Source: Aedes albopictus (lineage: Eukaryota; Arthropoda; Insecta; Diptera; Culicidae). From it: a DNA stretch of 64,000 nt. The translations under genes and the position numbers were made by a program. The notes beneath the pieces are model-generated. The model ran no database searches. It had not been told where the DNA came from and was given only the letters and a program-made list of their open reading frames with translations. Below, in pieces: positions 57,101 through 64,000 of this stretch. Within the stretch, counting starts at the first letter, position 1; each line of letters begins with the position of its first letter. The stretch spans positions 290,011,256 through 290,075,255 of the forward strand of contig NC_085138.1 in assembly GCF_035046485.1 (NCBI RefSeq), read 5' to 3'.

Positions 57101-58430
57101 TTTGGTAAAATTAGTAGTCAATGGAATCCTGATAATAAGTGGATACAAATCACCAAAAGTAAATGTTTGTGATTTTAAAGATACAATGGTTCGATTTCAG
57201 TTGGAGGAATCTTGTCCAACTATTGTCATAGGTGATTTTAATTTCAATCTTAATGATACAAAGAATGCACAAGTCCATGAGTTTAGTTCCTTTATGATCA
57301 GCCTTTCATATGTTTCGAAATTACCGACAACAGAAGCAACAACTATTTTGGGTTCACGACTAGATATAGTGTACGCCAATTTTGAAAATATTACTGCTGG
57401 AGTTTACGAATGCTACTTTTCTGATCATAAACCAATATATTGTATTATTTGTAGTGAGCAACCATGCCTTAATAATGTGAACAAAATTGATAACTATAAT
57501 ATTCAACTGTATGAAAAGTCTTCCGATATAGTATCCATAGATAGTAAATCAATATCATCTTGTGTGGACTTATTATCTGAAGGTAATAGCATCAGATCTA
57601 GCAAAAGGAATATTACAGATTTATCCTTTCAGTACAGTGATGTTGAATCAGATTTAGAACATTTAAATATACATCACAACATTAGAGATTGGATTAACTC
57701 AGTAGATACGACCAATGATGCATATGATAATGGAAATGAAAAATTGCTCAAAAATGTTCAACAGGTATTCTATAACGATCCGTATACATTTACTAATTCA
57801 GAAGAGTTGCTGGTAGCTTCTACAGATAACAATGTAATGCGTTACAAAAGTGATATTGACCACATTGCAAGTTACTTAAGAAATTTACCTATTAACATTT
57901 TCAAATGTAACAGAGATAGACTATTGTCAGTTCAAACATTGAATGGATTCTTAGAGATTCCAATAACTGGAGATGGTGGTTGCCAATTTAATGCGATTTC
58001 GTATGCAGTGGTAGGAAATGAAAGTTTTTCTTTTGATCTTAGAGCAATTGCATTCCAAACCGTAATAGAAAACATACATCTCTTCGATAAAATCAAAAAT
58101 ACCATTGGTTTGGAATCAGACACATTGTTTAACCTTCTTCAGATATGTTGTTCAGAGAGATTATTCGGTAACCTTGACACCCTGTTTGCTCTCAGTATGG
58201 CTCTTGAACGAATTATATTTATCATGCTGCATCACGAAAACGGAGAACAACGGTTTGTTAAAGTTGAACCACCAAGTTACAGTAATACTAATTTACCAAT
58301 ATTACTGCATTTGACAAGACCAGGTCAAGCAGACGCACATTATAATGTTCTCCTTCCATCTGATGTAAACACACCATACGACTTTACATGCTACGATGTG
58401 TATAACTTGAATCATATAGTGATGAGTTAA
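51105..58430 (+). CDS. Helentron-type Helitron protein: Rep, PIF1-like helicase, EEP endonuclease, OTU protease
   Basis: One uninterrupted frame of 2441 codons. The frame is open back to a GTG at 51078, but I start at the ATG at 51105 (AAAATG context, MPKIKKQSSLRKAKTRK), behind a likely splice acceptor. Domains in order: about twelve 21-residue charged repeats (residues about 90-345; consensus like IRKREDYKQQENQ); paired zinc-finger motifs CSCC (about 419) and CHTC (about 474); Rep with HUH motif GSPHDHILLW (H916, H918) and tyrosines Y1099 and Y1103 in YIVDYVAKG; helicase with GSAGVGKS (1426-1433), VDEIS (D1520), GDFLQLPP (1556) and HKSQGQTY (1814). An EEP-type endonuclease follows with YLNIRSLRANK (about 1900), GDFNFN (2043) and SDHKPI (about 2106). 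The OTU cysteine protease domain has D2290 and C2293 in GDGGCQFNAI and H2412. The protein would nick, unwind and mobilise its own element as single-stranded DNA in the nucleus. All key residues I looked for are present, so the copy may be functional. Confidence 0.95.
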   Translation: MPKIKKQSSLRKAKTRKLYDKNRNEVEKKSQCVNISEKAYSDGSGNCSEVLTAESIEQAIDNRDANTRKQKNKQNMEKKRSNNAEYRKQEQLRNKRRMRDLRMDNAYMECERAKNSQRITEIRSKKEYKEQEKEKNSQRMAETRKNEEYKQQENVKNLQRVTKKRQQENYTQIESKKNIQRMAEIRKREDYKQQENQTNAQRMIEIRKREDYKQQENQINAQRVAEIRKQGNYILHEKLNNLQRIADLRKHEEYRQQEKQKNLQRMTEIRKEQDYKQQENQRNLRRMAVIRKHGDYRQQEQQKNLQRITDLRKTDEEFSCQEKAQNRDRIKKMRADLQYARKEHNSNIERMKIVRNDDMLRTAERQRDRQSRREKRSSEIIRHRDALYNNLKRHEPDQASVELLAFIESRKEVPSFFCSCCERMFFGKGLKKITREKVISLMATKIEAEKIHINPWVDSHILNNYEEHRQNYLCHTCHKYVSAGKIPKLSSSNGLKLAAIPECLEELNPIEERIVSPFVPFIKIIMLNHRASNPQVGAQGSVIYVPTDVNEMEQSLPRNINNINVIAIPVEFKRHMRHATSYLKGLVRKEKVEAAGKYLQDTELYKKYGIRFSENAYDLLDMNDDESNLDTIECEHDRVGREADINIDEEFANLLHEGDDECLLIDLNEVAAQNTIVVMAPGQNQKPVSPYSNPDIEYLCFPKIFAGEPRNLTDKNITHNDIIKWEIRYYNNRIEPRRILHLSKKKLLNESYNSIKVAIRKKKNAKNVTAQEALQPDYIGGLLSFDNGLRFMDQMRCAPAYMEQKKKVLCGLMRQIGTPVFFLTVSAVETNWPELIQALVEYTSGTKISLYDALNLPYEERATLVKENSVFTAMYYDNKIKNLMKLIKKAEGGIFETYKVTDFFRRREFQQRGSPHDHILLWIDNAPKINRDDSSTFDPVIQFADKHITCEFDEKNPFCNYLRHKHTSTCSKGKKNKNICRFNFPKFVMPRTAILEPLSTEERTTEVKSNLEKIKNLMEQFYVSKERIVKSFDEVLEDLQMSEETYLTALRSSINKLTMFYKRRSCEVDINTYNRIILNLMESNVDLQLVVDEYAVASYIVDYVAKGEAGLSKGLKDLQTELDKGDRSLQDRLRCIMNKFLNGHVISTSEAVYHCLGTPITEFSRSAIFINTGRSDARVAFLKSTKQLQAMDPDSTDIVGKDILTHYSERKGLDDVCLAEYAAYYFQTAKKTRRDKNLDSDDEGNDSDTEKDDSENNRRKKARIVRHVRYTYEKDPDNFFREQLLLFLPWRNEEEEIESINWSAKFNENKELIERNRDNLFKLSSDRLDDAMLAAEQHRQIADAEEIEDFEKNQIPKDQEIDILVQVGIDRPKSNIPFIYTAPPKVHETNLFDMLCKLNERQREIAMHIYKSFSTKKLPLRIFISGSAGVGKSMVISTIFQLITYHLEYSTTVLRDQSTDSIKVLLCAFSGKAAFLIGGNTLHSAFALPLQENAKMSDLPMDVANNLRQQLKDCKLVIVDEISMVGSTIFSRIDTRLQQITGVNETFGGLSVITVGDFLQLPPVKDSAIFFTPKHSLIKTNISPLWDEFNLYELTEVMRQKDDLSFVKALNSFARGDMTDEDIKIIKSREIEEHQVPDEAIRLYYTNANVDKYNDKKISESLAPEIECNTVDTITGKLKPNQIAAKIKMWSERPTKDCGGYPYKIRFKQGIKYMLTANLDVSDGLVNGATGVLEYVFCNPGTEKPTIIFLKFDSNNVGSKIRQQYRNFMENNGINLSWTPIPRKLYNLTTHFQKDYQMIRDQFPIVPCEALTIHKSQGQTYKHVCIDFRKSGNLTRQLVYVELSRVTSLSGLYILGNFPGNMKSNHTIDACLNEMNRLRKERSLSLAYNNLVDVSGLKVVYLNIRSLRANKKHVNVDPWYFRCDVLIFSETCLYANEKVEFPGFDLVYRSDTMKYPEYVKKNIAKGIICFVRSSLKANVVDHSTEFNADQKGHYHSHIDLVKLVVNGILIISGYKSPKVNVCDFKDTMVRFQLEESCPTIVIGDFNFNLNDTKNAQVHEFSSFMISLSYVSKLPTTEATTILGSRLDIVYANFENITAGVYECYFSDHKPIYCIICSEQPCLNNVNKIDNYNIQLYEKSSDIVSIDSKSISSCVDLLSEGNSIRSSKRNITDLSFQYSDVESDLEHLNIHHNIRDWINSVDTTNDAYDNGNEKLLKNVQQVFYNDPYTFTNSEELLVASTDNNVMRYKSDIDHIASYLRNLPINIFKCNRDRLLSVQTLNGFLEIPITGDGGCQFNAISYAVVGNESFSFDLRAIAFQTVIENIHLFDKIKNTIGLESDTLFNLLQICCSERLFGNLDTLFALSMALERIIFIMLHHENGEQRFVKVEPPSYSNTNLPILLHLTRPGQADAHYNVLLPSDVNTPYDFTCYDVYNLNHIVMS
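51370..52140 (+). repeat. 63-bp coding repeat (21-residue units) in the Helitron N-terminus
   Basis: About 12 units alternate an (A/T)EIRK-(E/D)Y-KQQEN core with an AQRM/LQRI end. High Lys/Arg/Glu/Gln suggests a coiled or extended charged region. Nucleotide copies differ, but two neighbouring units (about 51660 and 51723) are nearly identical, so the array still expands or is being homogenised. Confidence 0.85.
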
Positions 58431-58550
58431 AGGACGTTGGTGTAACCTACTAAAACAAATCGTCAATTAGAAATAAACCATATTAGCTAAAATCTTCTGA
58501 AACTGCTGAAAATCATATTAGCTAAAGTCTTCTGAAAATGAGATGGGAGG

Positions 58551-58870
58551 GGCTGAATACGGTTTACCGTGTTAGCTAAAACCTCCTAAAATGATACAGA
58601 AGAGGCTGAATATGATTCAACGACAGGTGAGGCTGAATACGGCTTGCCGTATTAGCTCAATCTCCTGAATAAGACACAGAAGAGGCTGAATATGGTTCAA
58701 CGACAGGAGGGGCTGAATACGGTTTACCGTGTTAGCTAAAACCTCCTCAAACGATACAGAAGGGGCTGACTATGATTCAACAACAGGAGAGGCTGAATAC
58801 GGCTTGCCGTATTAGCTCAATCTCCTGAATAAGACACAGTAGAGGCTGAATATGGTTCTGAGATAAGAAG
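58551..58870 (+). repeat. 80-bp subterminal tandem repeat of the Helitron
   Basis: Four units begin GGCTGAATACGG at 58551, 58631, 58711 and 58791, exactly 80 bp apart. Two versions alternate (GGTTTACCGTGTTAGC and GGCTTGCCGTATTAGC), giving a 160-bp dimer period. Each has an imperfect or perfect palindrome (AATACGGCTTGCCGTATT) able to form a hairpin. Shorter relatives (CATATTAGCTAAA) precede the array at 58479-58530. Subterminal minisatellites are a recognised trait of Helentron-derived elements. The element's exact ends are not identified. Confidence 0.85.
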
Positions 58871-59100
58871 CTGAATGCACGTTTCAGTAGTAGTTTTAAA
58901 AGTACTAATGACTTAAAAAACTGGGCAACAACGAGTAGTTTTGGCAGCTATGACACCCTTGACTTTGGTCAGATAATACCTATATTTTTATGGGGGGGAC
59001 CCAGAGCCATTTATAAGCGCACAAAATATATACATGGTTTCCAGCATTTTTCGCTAAACATTTCAATACGCTGGCTTAAAAAAAGCAACATAACATATTC
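58871..59100. other. probable 3' end region of the Helitron and junction, no gene
   Basis: A last partial GGCTGAATATGG word at about 58845 marks the end of the repeats. The true 3' terminus must lie in or near this interval; I cannot fix it without a second copy or an empty site. Confidence 0.35.
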
Positions 59101-59240
59101 AACGAGAAAGGCACTATCACCACTAGGTGGATTAATATGGGTTTTTTTGTGAGATTGTCGGTAGTGGGATTCGATCCCAGGTCCTCGGCGTGATAGTCAC
59201 GTGCTTTAACCATCACACCAGGTCCGCTCCACATGAGGTA
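59101..59240 (-). repeat. tRNA-derived SINE head (Feilai-like) with adjoining short repeat
   Basis: On the minus strand GCGGACCTGGTGTGATGG, TAAAGCACGTGACTATCACG and GGACCTGGGATCGAATCC, then CACTACCGACA, form a tRNA-related head with A-box and B-box words. 59101-59148 is the GAGAAAGGCACTATCACC repeat also present at 2466. Confidence 0.75.
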
Positions 59241-59254
59241 TCTCATGTAAGTAG

Positions 59255-59532
59255 GGTAAGTGTACCAATTATGTCACTACCTAAGCAAAATTATTTGTAT
59301 AAAAATAACAAGAAGACCAACGAATGTCACCAATATGTTAAAAGATAGCTGAGCTAGCATACTTTACAGGAAAAATATATAAACGGAGTCAATACTACTT
59401 TAAGTATTTATTAAAGCGTGTGCCAATGATAGGAACCCTGTACCAGTTATGGCTACATTTGTTAGCTTCGGTTCCTTTTCGCACTATTTGCATGCATTCC
59501 TTAAGGGATTAGCCATAACTGGTACACTATGG
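59255..59532. mobile_element. MITE-like element with AGTGTACCA-TTATG inverted ends
   Basis: The left end AGTGTACCAATTATG and the right end CATAACTGGTACACT (inverted) enclose about 275 bp. A third related word, TGTACCAGTTATGGC, lies inside at 59440. No coding capacity; the target duplication is unclear. Confidence 0.6.
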
Positions 59533-59655
59533 CGAAAACGGGTGCAAGGAAGCCGAAATTTCAAGGAAAATTATTTATTCCTAGCATAATTTTAGCAAAA
59601 TGTGGAGTTTAAATGAGTGCAACCATATTTTCTGAACGTGATCTGACGTCCATCT

Positions 59656-59921
<266 letters not shown>

Positions 59922-60113
59922 TTTTTTCCTCCCAACCTCCCCAGCAGAGAAAACCGATTGGAAAAACTCTGCTACACCTAGATGCCTCAATCCCCCTGGT
60001 ACCACTGATGCGACTGCTTCAGGGGGGGCAATGCGCTCATGCGCTTTTCTGTTATAGTGCTCATGAACTTTTTGTCGCTTCTAATCTGTGCTCATCGTCT
60101 ATGCACTTACTCT

Positions 60114-63071
60114 TTAAGCGATCCCAGCTTGCTGGTCGCTCCTCCACTTCCTCTGCAACTCCGTCAGCATTTTTGTGACTGCCCTGCTGATCGCATTCCA
60201 CGTCTCTTCAGTGCGGCACATCTCGTCGACGACGTTGTCCACGCTTAATGCCGGCATCGATCTTCTTACTTCCTTGAATCTGGGGCAGATGAACACTACG
60301 TGCTCCGGTGTCTCCTCCACGTTCTCGCACTCCGGGCAAAAGGGCGAAGCGGCATGGCCAAACCGATGTAGGTACTGCCTGAAGCAGCCGTGACCAGACA
60401 AAAACTGGGTTAGGTGAAAGTTCACTTCTCCGTGCTTCCTGTTCACCCAAGTCGACACATCAGGGATGAGCCGATGGGTCCATCTCCCTTTCTCCGTGGA
60501 ATCCCATTCCTGTTGCCACTTTGTCATTGAGGCCGTTCGCACCAACGTTCTCACTTGGCTGGTCCTCCTCCGCTCATAGCACTCGATGTCCTCCTCCAAG
60601 GTGATGCAGATCGGGATCATCCCTGCAATCACACAAACTGCCTCCGACGATATTGTTCTATACGCGCTCGTTACTCGCATGGCCATGAGCCGGAACGCGC
60701 TGTTTAGCTTCATCCGATTTCGCTTTGTTTTCAGCGCCGCACCCCAGGCTGGGACTCCGTACCGCAGTATCGAAGATGACACACTAGCTAGCAACCGCCT
60801 CTTGCTGCTTCTCGGACCACCGGTGTTTGGCATAATCCTCGACAGTGCGTTGATCGCCTTCGCCGCCTTTTCACAGGCATAGTCGACGTGGCTATTAAAG
60901 TTTAGCCGATCGTCAATCATCACACCCAGGTGCTTCAGCTCTCGTTTCGAGGCTACTACGTGTTCTCCGACGGAGATTTCCGCTCGCTGCACTGCCTTGC
61001 AGTTGCTCACCAAAAGTACCTCCGTTTTGTGGTGGGCTATCTTTAGCTTGACTCCATCCATCCAGTTTTCGATGATGCCGATCGATTCTGCCGCCAACAT
61101 CTCCACCTCTTCCAGTGTCTCGCCTATTACTGATAGGACGATATCGTCCGCGAAACCCACGAGCACGACGCCTGTGGGTAGCTGCAACGTAAGCACTCCG
61201 TTGTACATAGCGTTCCACAGCGTTGGCCCGAGGATGGAGCCCTGTGGAACTCCCGCCGTCACTTTCATCCTCCTCTGCCCAGCTTCAGTGTCGTACACCA
61301 AGACTCTGTTCTGGAAGTAACTTTTCAAGATCCGACACAAGTAGTCTGGAACTCGCATTCTATGCAGCGCTACGGCGATGGCCTCCCAGCTGGCGCTATT
61401 GAACGCGTTCTTGACGTCGATTGTGATTACGGCGCAGTACCGGTTTCCTCTCCTCTTCTGTTTTGACGCCTTCTCGGCCTTCTCCAGAACCGTCCGGATA
61501 GCATCCACCGTCGACTTTTCCTTCCGGAATCCAAACTGCAGCTGTGACAGTCCACGTTCTCCTTCTGTGAACGGCACCACCCTGTTAAGGATGACCTTCT
61601 CCAGCAGCTTCCCAAGTGTGTCCAACAGGCATATCGGTCTAAACGATGCTGGATCCCCCGGCGGTTTTCCAGGCTTTGGCAGTAAAACCAGTTTCTGCAC
61701 CTTCCATATGTCTGGGAAGTGGCCTTCTTCCAAACATTTCTGCATCACCGTCCTGAACATGTCGGGGTAAGCTAGGACCGCCGATTTTAACGCCACATTG
61801 GGGATCCCGTCCGGACCCGGGGCTTTGTTCCCTTTCAGTTTTTTCGCTACTGCCTTCAGCTCGACATTGGAGACCTGCCGAGCTTCCGCACTTGCTTCGT
61901 CCTCCTCACCATACGGTGTTGGTGGCCACGTCGTTGGTTCGTGCTTCGGAAAGAGACCCTCCACGATTACCTTCAGCTTGTCTGGACACATTTCTGCTGG
62001 CGTCGCTGGACCTTTAATCTTTGCCATCACGACTCGGTACGCGTCACCCCAGGGGTTTGCGTCGGCCTCTCGGCATAGCTCCTTGTGACAGTTCGACTTG
62101 CTCACGATTATCTCCTTTTTAAATGCGGCTCTGGCCTCCTGGAACGCTAACTTCCGCTCCTCCCTATCCGGGAGGTTTCTTGCCCTCTGGTAGCGTCTTC
62201 TAGCTCTTAGACAGGCAGCACGGAGAGTGCCGAGTGTCTCGTTCCACCAATGCGCAGGACGTCGTCTGTACCTTGGCTCCCGTTTCCGTGGCATTGTAGT
62301 GTCGCATGCCCTTGTAATCGCTCTTGTTAGCTCTACCGCATCTAGGTCTGGAGTGTCACTGTCCAAACGGAGTGCCTCAACGAAGAGGTCCTTGTCGAAG
62401 GCCTTCGTCTTCCACTTTCGCTCGCATGTTCTGTTTCTCTGCATGGCCGTAGGGTTCCGTTGGCCAACGCTGTAGCAGATCGCCTGGTGATCACTGTGGG
62501 TGTACTCTTCGCTTACTTTCCAGTTCATGTTGCTTGCTAGCGATGGACTGCAGAAGGTAATGTCGATGATCGACTCCCGCCCGTCTTTCCTGAATGTGCT
62601 TACGGTGCCAACGTTGCACAGTTGTACCTCCAACCTCGCTAGTGCTTCCAGCAGGCTGTAACCTCTTGCGTTGGTTAGCTTGCTACCCCACTCCACGGCC
62701 CACGCATTGAAGTCTCCGCCGATCAGTACTGGCCTACGTCCAACCAGCTTGTCGGCTAACTCCTCCAGCATCCGGTCGAATTTCTCCGCTGTCCACCTTG
62801 GGGGTGCATAGCAGCTGCATATGAAGATACCGTTGATTTTGGCGATGACGAAACCTTCGTACGTGCTTGCAATCACTTCCTGAATAGGAAATCTTCCCAT
62901 CACTTGTATAGCAGCCGTTCCCGTGCTATCTGACACCCAGTTGTTGTTACCGAGAGGAACTCGGTACGGCTCTGCAATAATCGCAACATCGCACTTTGCT
63001 TCCGTTGTTGACTGCCTCAACAGTTGCTGTGCGGTATCACAATGATTCAGGTTGATCTGCATTATCTCCAT
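60114..63071 (-). CDS. R1-clade ORF2: endonuclease and reverse transcriptase
   Basis: 985 codons from ATG at 63071 to the stop at 60114. The APE-type endonuclease (residues 1-220) has QINLNH at the start, GGDFNAW (118-124), RESIIDITF (165-173) and SDHQAI (193-198). The reverse transcriptase (about 405-700) has GNKAPGPDGIP, FRPICLLDTLGKLLE (478-492), IDVKNAFNSA (551-560), GVPQGSILGP (607-616) and catalytic FADD (640-643). Near the C-terminus FCPECENVEETPEHVVFICP is a CCHC-type zinc motif typical of R1 ORF2. The protein nicks the target and primes reverse transcription from it. The start codon overlaps the ORF1 stop as TAATG. Length is normal for the clade and no stop or shift is seen. Confidence 0.95.
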   Translation of the reverse strand: MEIMQINLNHCDTAQQLLRQSTTEAKCDVAIIAEPYRVPLGNNNWVSDSTGTAAIQVMGRFPIQEVIASTYEGFVIAKINGIFICSCYAPPRWTAEKFDRMLEELADKLVGRRPVLIGGDFNAWAVEWGSKLTNARGYSLLEALARLEVQLCNVGTVSTFRKDGRESIIDITFCSPSLASNMNWKVSEEYTHSDHQAICYSVGQRNPTAMQRNRTCERKWKTKAFDKDLFVEALRLDSDTPDLDAVELTRAITRACDTTMPRKREPRYRRRPAHWWNETLGTLRAACLRARRRYQRARNLPDREERKLAFQEARAAFKKEIIVSKSNCHKELCREADANPWGDAYRVVMAKIKGPATPAEMCPDKLKVIVEGLFPKHEPTTWPPTPYGEEDEASAEARQVSNVELKAVAKKLKGNKAPGPDGIPNVALKSAVLAYPDMFRTVMQKCLEEGHFPDIWKVQKLVLLPKPGKPPGDPASFRPICLLDTLGKLLEKVILNRVVPFTEGERGLSQLQFGFRKEKSTVDAIRTVLEKAEKASKQKRRGNRYCAVITIDVKNAFNSASWEAIAVALHRMRVPDYLCRILKSYFQNRVLVYDTEAGQRRMKVTAGVPQGSILGPTLWNAMYNGVLTLQLPTGVVLVGFADDIVLSVIGETLEEVEMLAAESIGIIENWMDGVKLKIAHHKTEVLLVSNCKAVQRAEISVGEHVVASKRELKHLGVMIDDRLNFNSHVDYACEKAAKAINALSRIMPNTGGPRSSKRRLLASVSSSILRYGVPAWGAALKTKRNRMKLNSAFRLMAMRVTSAYRTISSEAVCVIAGMIPICITLEEDIECYERRRTSQVRTLVRTASMTKWQQEWDSTEKGRWTHRLIPDVSTWVNRKHGEVNFHLTQFLSGHGCFRQYLHRFGHAASPFCPECENVEETPEHVVFICPRFKEVRRSMPALSVDNVVDEMCRTEETWNAISRAVTKMLTELQRKWRSDQQAGIA

Positions 63072-64000
63072 TACTGTTGGCCTGCGATCGCCTTCTTATA
63101 TGCAGGGCACTTGTATCCACCCGTCGAATGGACGTTTCCTTCTTCCGCTGTGCAGAGCATGCACTTTGGCGCTTGCGAGCAGTCCTTCGCAAAGTGTCCC
63201 TTCTCTCCGCATTTTCTGCATTGTTCAGATCTGTCTGGGCCTTTGCAGTTGGCCGACATGTGTCCAAAGCCCATGCACTTGAAGCATCTCAACACCCGTT
63301 TGCGGTCACTCCTTGCTATTCGGGCGGCGACCCTCAGCGGGCACACTGAACAACCAACTCGTACCTTGCCTACCTTCAACAATTTGCTAGCCGCAGGCAC
63401 CGACAGTCGAATCATCGCTGTTTGTGTGCCTTGGTACCCCTTCGTCAGACGGATCGTTAGAACCTCTTCTCCCAATTCGCATTGCGTCTTCAGTTCACGC
63501 CCAAGCTCCTCCACTGTTGTGATCTCGTCCAGGTATCGGCATTCGATCGTTGCTTCCTGGCACAAAGCTTTCACGTTCCCACCATCCCCGACGAGGTCGC
63601 CCAATGACTTGGCGAACTGCTCTCGGTAGGCAGAACTTTTAATCGCCGGATCCTTCTTCAGCTCAAAGAGCATATCTCCTTGCTGAGTGCGCCTGGTTCT
63701 CACCACGTTCTCACCCAGTTCCTTCAACTCCGGATCCTCTCGGACTTTCTTGAGGATTGCTGCGTACGACTGTTGGTCGTTTGCCTTGACCAGCAGGGCG
63801 TCTCCCATGTGTCTCTCTCGATGGGGCAGACGGCGTTCTTGCCTGTTCTCTTTGGATCTCCTTTCGTCTCGAGCCGGCTTTCTACCTTTTTCGATCCGAT
63901 TATTCCCTTTCGTTTCCTCCTTTTTGGGCTGATTTTTCTTCTTCTCCTTGCGATTTTTGACGACGTTCCAATCGCCGTTGGCTCTCTCGTCGCTCAACTC
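63071..64000 (-). CDS. R1-clade ORF1 (gag-like, three zinc knuckles), 5' partial
   Basis: The open frame runs from the window edge to TAA at 63073-63071; its ATG is outside (only a TTG is visible near the edge). The visible 309 residues start with a very basic region (KNRKEKKKNQPKKEE). The C-terminal part carries the CCHC knuckles CFKCMGFGHMSANC and CRKCGEKGHFAKDC followed by CMLC, an RNA-binding arrangement typical of R1-clade ORF1. It binds the element RNA to form the ribonucleoprotein. Frame is intact. Confidence 0.93.
   Translation of the reverse strand, partial: ELSDERANGDWNVVKNRKEKKKNQPKKEETKGNNRIEKGRKPARDERRSKENRQERRLPHRERHMGDALLVKANDQQSYAAILKKVREDPELKELGENVVRTRRTQQGDMLFELKKDPAIKSSAYREQFAKSLGDLVGDGGNVKALCQEATIECRYLDEITTVEELGRELKTQCELGEEVLTIRLTKGYQGTQTAMIRLSVPAASKLLKVGKVRVGCSVCPLRVAARIARSDRKRVLRCFKCMGFGHMSANCKGPDRSEQCRKCGEKGHFAKDCSQAPKCMLCTAEEGNVHSTGGYKCPAYKKAIAGQQ

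Noticed and set aside
51194..57379. Minus-strand frames of 60-149 codons opposite the Helitron gene
   Set aside because: They are antisense shadows of the long coding frame, and the N-terminal ones mirror its 21-residue repeat.

Overview
The window reads as nuclear DNA from a mosquito, most likely a culicine such as Aedes. The grounds are a Feilai-type tRNA-derived SINE, RTE and R1-clade non-LTR retrotransposons, many short inverted-repeat elements with clear target-site duplications, and the degenerate GAATTCCTTCAGGAATT-type and CCTGAAACGC-type simple repeats I associate with Aedes. It has no bacterial or viral gene layout. Nearly everything here is repeat. The only host coding sequence I can name is one 78-nt exon at 37931-38008 (minus strand), which encodes the first zinc finger of a knirps-family nuclear receptor. 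The gaps between transposons are probably intron and upstream DNA of that gene.

Left third. 1-1446 is a 645-bp tandem repeat. 5110-10810 is a satellite of about 49 units of 115/116 bp with a 346-bp trimer period and a 2195-bp tandem duplication; it sits inside a 6.4-kb segment bounded by a 23-bp direct repeat. 11960-18030 is a decayed RTE retrotransposon split by a 3038-bp element with Transib-type ends (CACAGTG termini, 5-bp duplication CACCG). That element is itself hit by a 255-bp MITE. A small hAT element (21046-21263), an R1-clade relic (21490-23380) and a fold-back repeat follow.

Middle. Two more RTE-type relics (25830-27420 and 34830-36290) flank about 3 kb of degenerate simple repeat whose orientation flips near 32.2 kb. 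The knirps-family exon lies at 38 kb with a 3' splice acceptor directly before its ATG. From 38.6 to 50.3 kb is a dense MITE field: a 200-bp palindrome with 9-bp duplication, three adjacent copies of one 380-bp family, a MITE carrying tRNA-like DNA with both pol III boxes, and several hairpins. Two short minus-strand genes are possible from splice signals (41139-41534 and 50440-50849).

Right part. 51105-58430 is one uninterrupted 2441-codon frame encoding a Helitron of the Helentron type: 21-residue N-terminal repeats, zinc fingers, HUH Rep, PIF1-like helicase, an exonuclease-endonuclease-phosphatase (EEP) domain and an OTU protease domain. An 80-bp tandem repeat with palindromic cores follows it. 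From 59919 to the window edge is an R1-clade LINE on the minus strand with intact ORF1 (cut by the edge) and ORF2, overlapping as TAATG, whose A-tail abuts a (TG)n tract. The two large intact elements are the active-looking mobile systems; the rest is mostly fossil.
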